A stretch of DNA of 15,631 nt from a bacterium (GTDB lineage: Bacteria; SM23-31; JAUVVT01), in the NCBI GenBank assembly GCA_030616165.1, contig JAUWXV010000064.1:1-15631 (forward strand), written 5' to 3'. Below, in pieces: positions 7,629 to 14,044 of the stretch. Both the position numbers and the translations under genes were made by a program. Positions within the stretch are counted from its first letter, which is position 1. The number at the start of each line of letters is the position of its first letter. The notes below the pieces were generated by a model, which was not told where the DNA came from, searched no databases, and was given only the letters and a program-made list of their open reading frames with translations.

Positions 7629-9182
7629 ATGAATAATAATAAGAAAAAGACAAAAGAACAGTTACTGAATGAAGTTAATCAGTTGAGTCGACGGATTAGT
7701 GAATTGGAGACATCAGAATCCAATCGTAAGAAGGTGTGTGAGTTGCAGTGTGAGAACGAAGAAAAATACAGGGAACTTGCAGACAGTATTAATGATGTTT
7801 TTTTTGCAATGGACAAGGATTTAAGATATACGTATTGGAATAAAGCATCAGAAAAATTGACAGGGATTGCAATGAAAGATGCTATTGGAAAATCCATTTT
7901 TGATATTTTTCCGGATACTGAGGATACAAGAAGAGCAGTGTCGGTATACCGCGATGTATTGAAGAGGCGGCAATCCCAAAATTTTGTAAATGAGTACAAT
8001 CTTAAAGGAAAAACCTACTTCTTTGAAATAAGCGCATATCCTTCCAAGAATGGAATATCAGTTTTCGTCAAGGACATCACCGAACGCAAGAAAGCAGAGG
8101 AAAGAATTCAAAATCAAAGTAAATTTTTAGAAAATATATTAGAGTCTATCACCAATCCTTTGTATGTTTTAAATATAAATGATTACACAATTAAGATGGC
8201 AAATAAAGCAGCCCGATTCGGCAGTATATCGGAAAGATCAACTTGTTATGAACTTACTCATAAAAGTGACGAACCATGCGTTTTTCCGGAAGATTTCTGT
8301 CCGCTTGAGGAAATAAAAAAAACTAAAAAACCGGTAACGGTTGAGCATATTCATTACGATAAAGATGGAAATGCCAGGTTTCTTGAAATTCACGGCTTTC
8401 CAATTTTTGATAGTGAAGGAAATGTATTTCAAATGATCGAATATTCCATTGACATCACTAAACGCAGAAAGGCGGAAGAAGAATTAGCCGAGTATAAAAA
8501 ACAACTTCATCAATCAGAACGATTAGCAGCGACGGGCAGGCTCGCGGCGAGCATCGCACACGAGATAAATAATCCGCTTCAGGCAATTTCATTTAATTTA
8601 GATTTTGTAAAAAATGAAATTCCTGATGATTTTAAAGAAAAAAGCAGCATTGAGCAGATTAAGATTGGCACCAAAAGAATTAAAAGTACTGTCAGACAAC
8701 TTCTTGACATACATCGTGGTAAAATTGAGGTAAAAGAAAAAGTAAATGCGAATGATATTATTGAAGCAACTTTGAACTTATTTAAAAACCAGTTAGTGAT
8801 AAATAAAATTGAAGTTAAAAAGAGTTTGAGCAGTGATATTCCTTTGATAAACGGTTTGACACAGGAATTATACCAAGTATTCATGAATCTAATTTTAAAC
8901 GCCCAAGATGCGATGGAAAAAGGTGGTATTCTAAATATAAGCACCAAAGCAAAGGATAATAAACTAAGAATAATTTTTGAAGATAATGGTTGCGGGATTT
9001 CGAAGGAAGAGATAGACCATATTTTTGAACCTTTTTACACCACGAAACCTGTTATGCTTGGAACCGGATTAGGATTATCAACTTCCAAAGGTATTATTGG
9101 AAGTTATGGTGGTGAAATCGATGTAAAAAGCACAATTGGAAAAGGCTCTACTTTTACTATTACTTTTCCAATTATTAAATAA
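7629..9182 (+). CDS. PAS-PAS sensor histidine kinase
   Basis: 517 residues, no transmembrane helix, so a cytoplasmic sensor. Order: N-terminal coiled coil (5-50), PAS 1 (about 45-150, ending in VKDITERKKAEE), PAS 2 (about 165-283, ending in DITKRRKAEE), HisKA with H311 in SIAHEINNPLQ, and an HATPase_c domain with N box MNLILNAQDAM (419-429), G1 box EDNGCGIS (451-458), F box EPFYTTK (467-473) and G2 box GTGLGLS (478-484). All catalytic boxes are intact. PAS 2 carries C206, H211, C217 and C224 in a CYELTH...PC...CPLEE pattern that recurs in redox- or metal-responsive PAS domains, so an iron-sulfur, zinc or thiol sensor is possible (inference). The receiver gene starts 20 bp after its stop, and they very likely form an operon. 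The kinase would phosphorylate the downstream receivers. Confidence 0.93.
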   Translation: MNNNKKKTKEQLLNEVNQLSRRISELETSESNRKKVCELQCENEEKYRELADSINDVFFAMDKDLRYTYWNKASEKLTGIAMKDAIGKSIFDIFPDTEDTRRAVSVYRDVLKRRQSQNFVNEYNLKGKTYFFEISAYPSKNGISVFVKDITERKKAEERIQNQSKFLENILESITNPLYVLNINDYTIKMANKAARFGSISERSTCYELTHKSDEPCVFPEDFCPLEEIKKTKKPVTVEHIHYDKDGNARFLEIHGFPIFDSEGNVFQMIEYSIDITKRRKAEEELAEYKKQLHQSERLAATGRLAASIAHEINNPLQAISFNLDFVKNEIPDDFKEKSSIEQIKIGTKRIKSTVRQLLDIHRGKIEVKEKVNANDIIEATLNLFKNQLVINKIEVKKSLSSDIPLINGLTQELYQVFMNLILNAQDAMEKGGILNISTKAKDNKLRIIFEDNGCGISKEEIDHIFEPFYTTKPVMLGTGLGLSTSKGIIGSYGGEIDVKSTIGKGSTFTITFPIIK

Positions 9183-9202
9183 ATGTTTTTAACGAGTTTA
9201 TT

Positions 9203-9874
9203 ATGGGAAAAGAGAGTATACTAATCGTCGATGATGATATTCAAGTGTTGTCAAGTTATAAAAGAGGATTAGAGGAAGATAATTATAATACAACAACTGT
9301 TAAAAGTGGAGAAGAAGCTCTAAAGTTGTTAAAAGAGCAAAAGTATAACCTTATTCTTTTGGATATCGTGATGGAAGGAATAAATGGGTTTCAGGTTTTG
9401 GAAGAGGTAAAAAAACTTTCTCCTGAAACAGTTGTAATTCTCATCTCAGGATATGGAACAATTGAAACTATGATTGAGGCGTTGAGGAAAGATGCAATTG
9501 ATTATATAGTTAAGCCCTGCGATAAAAGAGAATTAAAGTTCAGAGTTAAAAAAGCCTTAGAAAGACAACAATTAGGAATTAAAGCCAGAGAAGCTGAAAT
9601 TTATCAAAAAATGTCAGAAACCCTGGGGGCAGTCGCTCATGAACTGAGCAGTCCCCTGACTGCATTAATCGGAAATGTTGACATGCTTACAATGGATTTA
9701 CCAATAGAACATCCAATGTTTGAACAACTGTTAGATATTACTATTTCCGCGGAAAAAATGGCTGTAATAATCAATAAAATGAAAGATATTAGAGGCATTG
9801 AAACGAAACAATATACAAAAGATTCAAAAAGCCCGAAGAAAAAACCGTCCTGGTGGTCGATGATGAAAAAGTAA
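9203..9874 (+). CDS. Receiver-HisKA protein without ATPase domain (probably the 5' part of a frame-interrupted gene)
   Basis: 223 residues. Residues 5-120 are a complete receiver: D10-D12, phosphoacceptor D54 in LILLDIVMEGINGF, S82 in LISGYG, K104 in YIVKPC. Residues 133-200 form a HisKA-like helical hairpin with H146 in GAVAHELSSPLTALIGNVDML. No HATPase_c follows. The frame ends in an un-protein-like tail PSWWSMMKK. In the -1 frame the sequence continues without interruption into a second receiver (to 10233); the switch point is the run of six A at 9839-9844. One extra A there gives a continuous REC-HisKA-REC protein of about 344 residues. A programmed -1 slip (AAA AAA read after G), a real split, or a sequencing error are all possible. 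Such a protein could shuttle phosphate from D54 through H146 to the second receiver. Confidence 0.85.
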   Translation: MGKESILIVDDDIQVLSSYKRGLEEDNYNTTTVKSGEEALKLLKEQKYNLILLDIVMEGINGFQVLEEVKKLSPETVVILISGYGTIETMIEALRKDAIDYIVKPCDKRELKFRVKKALERQQLGIKAREAEIYQKMSETLGAVAHELSSPLTALIGNVDMLTMDLPIEHPMFEQLLDITISAEKMAVIINKMKDIRGIETKQYTKDSKSPKKKPSWWSMMKK

Positions 9875-10233
9875 TAACCTCAATGGTCTCAAATTTTCTT
9901 ACAAAGAATGGATATGATGTTGACACTGCTGAAAGCGGTATAAAAGCACTAAAGATGATAAAAAACAAAAATTATTCGATCGTTATTTTAGACGTATGTA
10001 TGTCTCAAATTGATGGTTATGAGACACTCCAAAAGATGAATAAGTTTTACACAGAAAAGCAAGTACAAATTACATCAACGATCATGATAACGGGATATGA
10101 TGTTGAAGATATCTTACAAAAATGTAAAGAAATCGGTGCCTACACTGCTCTTCATAGACCCTTTAAACTCTGCGTTTTGCTTGAAACAGTCAAGCATGCT
10201 GAGAAATTTATGAGAAAATATCAATCAAGATAA
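9853..10233 (+). CDS. Receiver domain, likely the 3' part of the interrupted REC-HisKA-REC gene
   Basis: 126 residues from a GTG at 9853; the receiver fold really begins four codons earlier (KTVLVVDDE), so an independent start at GTG would cut the first beta strand and no ribosome binding site precedes it. This favours translation as an extension of the preceding frame, which it overlaps by 22 bases. Visible residues, numbered from the GTG: acidic pair D3-D4, phosphoacceptor D47 in VILDVCMSQIDGY, T80 in MITGYD. The usually invariant Lys before Pro is R102 (HRPF), a conservative change that often slows or alters phosphorylation signalling. No output domain follows, so it is a terminal acceptor or protein-interaction module. 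Confidence 0.78.
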   Translation: MVDDEKVITSMVSNFLTKNGYDVDTAESGIKALKMIKNKNYSIVILDVCMSQIDGYETLQKMNKFYTEKQVQITSTIMITGYDVEDILQKCKEIGAYTALHRPFKLCVLLETVKHAEKFMRKYQSR

Positions 10234-10372
10234 TTTCTATATGTCAGAACTATGGCGATTTGAAGATACCCGGGAGAAGGATTTCTTGAACAATTTTTAC
10301 ACCCGGCGGTTTTTTTCCGCCTTCGGCGTAATCTTGCATGCTGAGGGACAAGACTGTTTCTTTATATTTTTT
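10234..10372. other. Short gap after the signalling cluster
   Basis: Contains GGCGG-T7-CCGCC (about 10306-10322), which can fold into a small hairpin but lacks a T tract on the correct side for a clear terminator. A 49-codon plus-strand frame (10241-10390) reads MSELWRFEDTREKDF... and resembles no family I know; it runs into the antisense of the Doc pseudogene, and I do not call it a gene. Confidence 0.4.
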
Positions 10373-10787
10373 TCATTCAGTTATCCTTGATGTTCTACTA
10401 TCAAGCCATTGAACAAATTCAGTGAAATTTACTTTATTTTTTGCTATATTTAAAGCCATATCAACTACTTTTGAATCAATTTTCATATTATAAACATTCA
10501 ATTCCAGGAATATATTCTACATGTCTCCACTCCAGTTCGCTTGTTACCATCGTGAAAGACGTGATTAACGATTATTCGCCAAGCGATTGCGGCCGCTTTC
10601 TCAATAAGTTTTGGAAAGGGAGTATGACCGAAAAGAGAACCCTGAATCTCATAAAGTACATGCTCAAGGGATCCAGGGTTTGCTAAATTTCTATCACCTT
10701 CGAAAAAATAACCCCAAAATTTTCGATCATTAGGCGATTGATTTCAACAATATCTTCAATTGTTAGTACTTTGAAAGTTCTTTCCAT
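10373..10787 (-). pseudogene. Doc/Fic-family toxin gene broken by two frameshifts
   Basis: Reading from ATG at 10787, the frame begins MERTFKVLTIEDIVEINRLM, typical of death-on-curing proteins, then fails at a run of four C (10712-10715). One inserted base restores GGYFFEGDRNLANPGSLEH..., ending with the full Fic signature HVFHDGNKRTG (10531-10563). A second break at the TATAT tract near 10511-10514 must be repaired to read RIFLELNVYNMKIDSKVVDMAL to a stop at 10373-10375. The repaired protein has about 138 residues, the size of Doc. Doc enzymes inactivate elongation factor Tu by phosphorylation; Fic relatives AMPylate. The ATG overlaps the end of the GIY-YIG gene by 25 bases, so the two were translationally coupled. 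Either the toxin has been killed, or both breaks are sequencing errors. Confidence 0.82.
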
Positions 10788-11161
10788 ATATTGGCGTGCT
10801 TATTTAGGCTTCGTTCAAGACTTGTAATAACAGCTGGTTGGGCTTTTGGCTTATCTTGCGATCTGGTTCGACTTGGTTTATCTCTAAGTAAGTTATACTT
10901 AGGTTTAACTCTGGCAATAATATTTGCCTCTTTACTTGCTGCTTCAGATATACTGCTCATTTGCTCAATCCTGACTTTTGAGCCAGGAATTTTACCTAAA
11001 TGCTCCTTAACTCTCTCACGAACCCTACCTTTCTTGGCAACACCTGTATAATTATTATTATTGTTTTTTGTTAGAATTTTATAAACAACTGGCTTATTAT
11101 TAGGAAGTTTATTTATATCATTTTCCTTAAATTTTACAGTCTTTGTTTTTTCTGTAGCCAT
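10763..11161 (-). CDS. Small GIY-YIG-domain protein coupled to a Doc toxin gene
   Basis: 132 residues. Residues 24-92 show the GIY-YIG pattern: VVYKI (25-29) for the GIY strand, YTG (38-40) for YIG, the basic helix GRVRERVKEHL (45-55) with the catalytic-position Arg, then E78 in SKEANIIARVKP and the terminal Asn in KPKYN (86-90). Thus the core Tyr, Arg, Glu and Asn of the nuclease family are present. The C-terminal 40 residues are basic and probably disordered, with a helix near 112-130. The stop lies inside the first codons of the Doc-like gene. A place upstream of Doc is where an antitoxin normally sits, so it may neutralise or regulate the toxin, or form a composite defence module (inference). 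No Phd-like antitoxin is seen. Confidence 0.72.
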   Translation of the reverse strand: MATEKTKTVKFKENDINKLPNNKPVVYKILTKNNNNNYTGVAKKGRVRERVKEHLGKIPGSKVRIEQMSSISEAASKEANIIARVKPKYNLLRDKPSRTRSQDKPKAQPAVITSLERSLNKHANIWKELSKY

Positions 11162-11985
11162 AACATTTCATCTTATTTAGATTTTATATTCAAAAAGATA
11201 TATACTGATATTTTGATAATTAAAAGTGTTTTTTAAATTAATAATGATTTTTAATTGATTTGATAAAAAAAATTAAAAATACAATCATAATATCTTATAC
11301 TTAACTAAAACAAAATAACCGAATCACAAATATCTATGCACTACTGTAATATTCAGCAATCCGGTTTATTAAGTTTGTGAGAAATTGTTTATTTAAAATA
11401 TAATGTAAAAATGGATAAATGTCAAGGGGAAATGGGGAGATTTTTTATTTAGATAATATATTGGTTTATAAGGAATTATGAGACGGATAAATGAAAAATG
11501 TAAAAATCTAAATGCAAAATGAATGTCATCCCGCTAAAGATTGAAGGGCGAACAAGTTCGCCCCTACGGAAGATGAATATATATAGAGCGAATCCAAAGG
11601 ACAGGCAAGTTCACCCCTACGGTGGGAGATTTTTTTTGATGTTGGTGACAACATTAATTCGATGAACAAGTGATAAACTGAAAGAAGTATGGACAGACAA
11701 GAATGTCTGTCCTACTGTATTAATTTAAGATTGAGTCCAAAGGGATATGGCGTCAAGGAGAAGTTTATTTATTAATCGCAGAGGGACGGAGGGTGCGGAG
11801 ATGAAAGAGAGGGATGGGATTGCCACGTCTCCCGCAAAGCGGGATCCTCACAATGACAATAAATGTGTAGGTCAAGGAGGGGGAGTGAGTTTTTTTGTGT
11901 GGATTCCTCCCCGCAAAGGCGGGGAGGAAATGATCCCACATGCTGCGGAATAAGACCACTGATTTTAATTTTTATATAGTTTTTG
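11162..11985. repeat. AT-rich leader plus composite dispersed repeat (copy B, about 11489-11896)
   Basis: 11162-11450 is AT-rich DNA upstream of the GIY-YIG gene and must hold its promoter, though none stands out. From 11489 the sequence follows copy A (3979-4380) element by element: hairpin GGGCGAAC/GTTCGCCC (11546-11563), the same hairpin type opened by a single 13-bp unit (11594-11606; three in copy A), the ATGTTGGTGACAACATTAATTC-type stretch near 11638-11660, hairpin GGACAGACA/TGTCTGTCC (11691-11712), the GGGATGGGATTGC element (11811-11823) and GTCAAGGAGGGGGAG (11871-11885). Beyond this is another inverted element with CCCCGC/GCGGGG arms near 11910-11926. No gene is present. Confidence 0.75.
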
Positions 11986-12069
11986 CGGAGGATGAGGGAG
12001 TCGAACCCCCAAGGGCTTGCACCCGGCGGTTTTCAAGACCGCTGCCTTACCTGTTAGGACTAATCCTCC
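11986..12069 (-). tRNA. tRNA-Ser (anticodon UGA)
   Basis: The minus strand folds into a class II tRNA. The acceptor stem is GGAGGAT (12063-12069) with ATCCTCC (11987-11993) and a G discriminator; the D stem is GTC/GGC; the anticodon stem GCGGT/ACCGC encloses CTTGAAA, giving anticodon TGA, which reads UCA; a long variable arm with GGG/CCC follows; the T arm is GGGGG-TTCGACT-CCCTC. The long variable arm and anticodon agree on serine. CCA is not encoded in full. It lies 34 bp downstream of dprA on the same strand. Confidence 0.95.
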
Positions 12070-12103
12070 ATAAAACTAATATAATAAATATTTTTGACAA
12101 TTT

Positions 12104-13198
12104 CTATAATTTTATGAACAGTTTCCCCGGAAGTTGTTTAACCAATTCCTTCAGTTCTAAATTAAGTAATGTCGATAAAGCAGATGATGTTGAAACACTT
12201 GCATTTTCTGAAATTTTATCAATGTATAATGGATTTTCAGAAAGAACCTCAATAATCTTTTTTTCTTCTTCGGAGAGTGTTATTTCTACCTCATGCTTTT
12301 TTTCTTTCTTTTTTAAGCCCTCTAAATGATTTTTAAGTTCTACTATAACATCATCAACAGACTGAACAAGTTTAGCGCTTGATTCCTTAATGAGTTTGTT
12401 GGTGCCGGCGCTTTCAGGACTGCTTATTTTACCGGGAACAGCGAAGACTTCACGATTTTGTTCGAGTGCAAGGTTTGCCGTTATGAGTGCACCACTTTTT
12501 TCGCCCGCTTCAACAACAATTACACCCAATCCCAGTCCACTGATTATTCTGTTTCTTCTTGGGAAGTTTCCGGGGTCGGGTTTGGTGCGGAAAGGGAATT
12601 CCGATACAACCGCTCCATTTTCGATTATTCTGTAAAAAAGTTGTTTGTTCCCACTTGGATATATGATGTCTAAACCGCACCCAAGGACTGCTATTGTCCT
12701 CCCTTTCGCTTTTAATGCACCCTCATGAGCTGTTGAATCTATTCCATACGCCATACCACTTATTATCGTGAGACCTTTTTCTGACAGTTCTTCGGACAAT
12801 TTACCCGCGGCAATTTTTCCGTATGGAGAAGGGTTTCTTGCTCCTACTATGCTTATTGCAAATTGGTCATCAGGAATAATATCCCCCTTTACAAATAAGA
12901 ATATAGGCGGGTCATATATATTTTTCAGATTCTTTGGATAGTTTTTATCCCAATACGTGATTATTTTTGATTTTGTCTTATCAAGTATTTTTAACTGGGC
13001 ATCAGCATATTTATCTTTTTCAAACTTTTTGATATTTTCTGCGATTTTTATGTTTATCCCATCAACTTTTTGCAGTTCTTTTATCGAAGATTTGAATACA
13101 TTTTCAGGGCTTCCGAAAAAGGCAACAAGATTTCTGAACCTCGTGGGACCGATATCAGGAACTCCAGAAAGGGCGAGCATTTCTCTTGTGTTTAACAA
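12104..13198 (-). CDS. dprA: DNA processing protein DprA
   Basis: 364 residues. DprA loads RecA onto incoming single-stranded DNA during natural transformation and protects it from nucleases. An N-terminal helix-hairpin-helix/SAM-like region (1-65) precedes the Rossmann-fold core (about 70-290), with SIVGARNPSPYG (116-127), IISGMAYGIDSTAHEGAL (145-162), VLGCGLDIIYP (171-181), FPRRNRIISGL (212-222) and KSGALITANLALEQNREVFAVPG (234-256), all classic. A short charged linker leads to a C-terminal winged helix (about 305-364, the DprA_WH type). The start is TTG at 13198, with GGGAGG 10 bases upstream; no better ATG exists until codon 7. Its promoter region and first 25 codons are duplicated at 15278-15631. 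Confidence 0.95.
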   Translation of the reverse strand: MLNTREMLALSGVPDIGPTRFRNLVAFFGSPENVFKSSIKELQKVDGINIKIAENIKKFEKDKYADAQLKILDKTKSKIITYWDKNYPKNLKNIYDPPIFLFVKGDIIPDDQFAISIVGARNPSPYGKIAAGKLSEELSEKGLTIISGMAYGIDSTAHEGALKAKGRTIAVLGCGLDIIYPSGNKQLFYRIIENGAVVSEFPFRTKPDPGNFPRRNRIISGLGLGVIVVEAGEKSGALITANLALEQNREVFAVPGKISSPESAGTNKLIKESSAKLVQSVDDVIVELKNHLEGLKKKEKKHEVEITLSEEEKKIIEVLSENPLYIDKISENASVSTSSALSTLLNLELKELVKQLPGKLFIKL

Positions 13199-13221
13199 GG
13201 GTCTTTTACCTCCCTGATTTT

Positions 13222-13243
13222 ATTACCCAAAAATTGCGATAGG
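13222..13243. promoter_or_regulatory. 22-bp conserved upstream motif (three copies in window)
   Basis: ATTACCC, one variable base, then AAAATTGCGATAGG, found at 13222-13243 before dprA, at 15376-15397 before the truncated dprA copy (part of the duplication) and at 6019-6040 in the region upstream of the lactonase gene with a single mismatch. In each case the neighbouring gene is on the minus strand. An operator or promoter element is possible; a dispersed repeat is the alternative. Confidence 0.45.
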
Positions 13244-13301
13244 ATGCATAATTAATATCTAAATAAGAAATTGTATGAATCAAAATGATGAAATAATATT
13301 G

Positions 13302-13442
13302 AACAGACAGAAATGTCTGTCCTACCTACTGACAGACAGGAATGTCTGTCCTACCTACTGACAGACAGAAATGTCTGTCCTACCCACTGACAGACAGGAA
13401 TGTCTGTCCTACCTACTGACAGACAGGAATGTCTGTCCTACT
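13302..13442. repeat. Tandem array of five 29-bp hairpin units
   Basis: Units start at 13302, 13331, 13360, 13389 and 13418. Each holds GACAGACA-GGAA-TGTCTGTC (first arm slightly changed in unit 1, GAAA in units 1 and 3) followed by CCTACCTACT. The last unit ends in CCTACTAAAA. Each unit can fold as an 8-bp hairpin, and the hairpin equals single dispersed copies at 4232-4253 and 11691-11712. There are no spacers, so it is not a CRISPR array. Confidence 0.92.
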
Positions 13443-13491
13443 AAAATAATACTGATTTAAGGGCGGACCCAAAGGACAAGCAAGTCCGCCC

Positions 13492-13680
13492 CTACGATTT
13501 GCATTGCAATTTTCGAGTATTACTTAAAAAGTCTGAAATTATATCCACAAGTCTGTCTAAACCTTTACCTGTCAATGAAGAAATTTTTATAACATAAATT
13601 TTTTCATCAATGTTTATCTTATTTGAAACATATAATAAATTTATTTTATTTGATTTACTAAATAATATATATGTGGGATT
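13492..13680 (-). pseudogene. 3'-terminal fragment of a GTPase gene
   Basis: An uninterrupted minus-strand frame of 62 codons, ending at TAG (13492-13494), reads ...YILFSKSNKINLLYVSNKINIDEKIYVIKISSLTGKGLDRLVDIISDFL.... NKINL resembles a G4 (NKxD) region and SSLTGKGLDRLVDII is a typical G5 plus final helix (SALTGEGLDELxxxI) of TrmE/Era/HflX-type GTPases. No G1-G3 lies upstream, and one frameshift near 13681 would extend similarity by about 11 residues. It is therefore a truncated tail. The stop codon lies in the end of a hairpin repeat. The parent gene may lie right of the window, upstream of the second array copy. Confidence 0.55.
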
Positions 13681-13726
13681 TTAAATTATCAAGAGTATTT
13701 TTTAATTTGATTTATAAATTTTTAAT

Positions 13727-14005
13727 TTAAGGTTCTATATTCCTTTTTTGTAATTCTAATGATAGTCTTATTCTCATTTCTTGCTGAACTTTGAGTTCAC
13801 CTTTCAAACTTGATACCATAAATATATTTCGGTTTCGACTGGATTCCTCTCTTTCCAATTCTCTTTCAAGTTTTTTTTCTTCTATTTCTGTTCTGTAATA
13901 TTTCTCTAACAATTGTTCATTTGTATATTCATATAAATTACCTAAATTTGCTTGTATTCTTTCCTCCGTAGTCATCATTGCACAAGAAAGAATAAGCATT
14001 GACAC
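13727..14005 (-). CDS. Small putative lipoprotein with coiled coil
   Basis: 92 residues from GTG at 14005. The visible N-terminus VSMLILSC ends in a lipobox (LILSC) but the signal peptide is short and lacks a basic start. In the same frame upstream lies coding-like sequence LIFLFVSMLILSCA, and an ATG-AAA start at 14028-14030 is out of frame by one base at a run of six T (14022-14027, A on the coding strand). With five A the protein would begin MKNLIFLFVSMLILSCA, a textbook lipoprotein signal. The mature part is charged and helical, with a coiled coil at about 35-60 (EKYYRTEIEEKKLERELERE). It is the last gene of the four-gene cassette, 39 bp after the zinc-ribbon gene. Function unknown. Confidence 0.6.
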   Translation of the reverse strand: MSMLILSCAMMTTEERIQANLGNLYEYTNEQLLEKYYRTEIEEKKLERELEREESSRNRNIFMVSSLKGELKVQQEMRIRLSLELQKRNIEP

Positions 14006-14044
14006 AAATAAAAATATTAAATTTTTTCATTTTATTTTTATTCT

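Larger units (their letters stand above)
13124..13477. repeat. 354-bp direct repeat, copy 1 (dprA 5' end, leader and 29-bp array)
   Basis: Aligned without any gap to 15278-15631 at a constant offset of 2154, with about a dozen mismatches counted by eye (roughly 97% identity). It covers dprA codons 1-25, the dprA leader with the 22-bp motif at 13222-13243, a five-unit 29-bp array and the start of a hairpin repeat. The left edge is exact: similarity stops within codon 25 of dprA. Confidence 0.93.

Noticed and set aside
10306-10326. Rho-independent terminator after the signalling cluster
   Set aside because: GGCGG-T7-CCGCC folds, but the T run is in the loop and no T tract follows on either strand.
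10241-10390. 49-codon plus-strand frame after the receiver gene
   Set aside because: No family resemblance, no ribosome binding site, and it runs into the antisense of the Doc pseudogene.
10441-10686. Plus-strand open frame of 81 codons
   Set aside because: Antisense to the Doc/Fic pseudogene, whose motif HVFHDGNKRTG on the minus strand is decisive.
11747-11953. Plus-strand frame of 68 codons
   Set aside because: Repeat text only, with low-complexity translation and no ribosome binding site.
11940-12329. Plus-strand open frame (129 codons) with EDEGVEPPRACTRR-type text
   Set aside because: It is the antisense of tRNA-Ser and of the 3' end of dprA; this translation is a well-known false protein over tRNA genes.
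13302-13442. CRISPR array
   Set aside because: The 29-bp units are directly adjacent with no spacers, self-complementary, and there are no cas genes.
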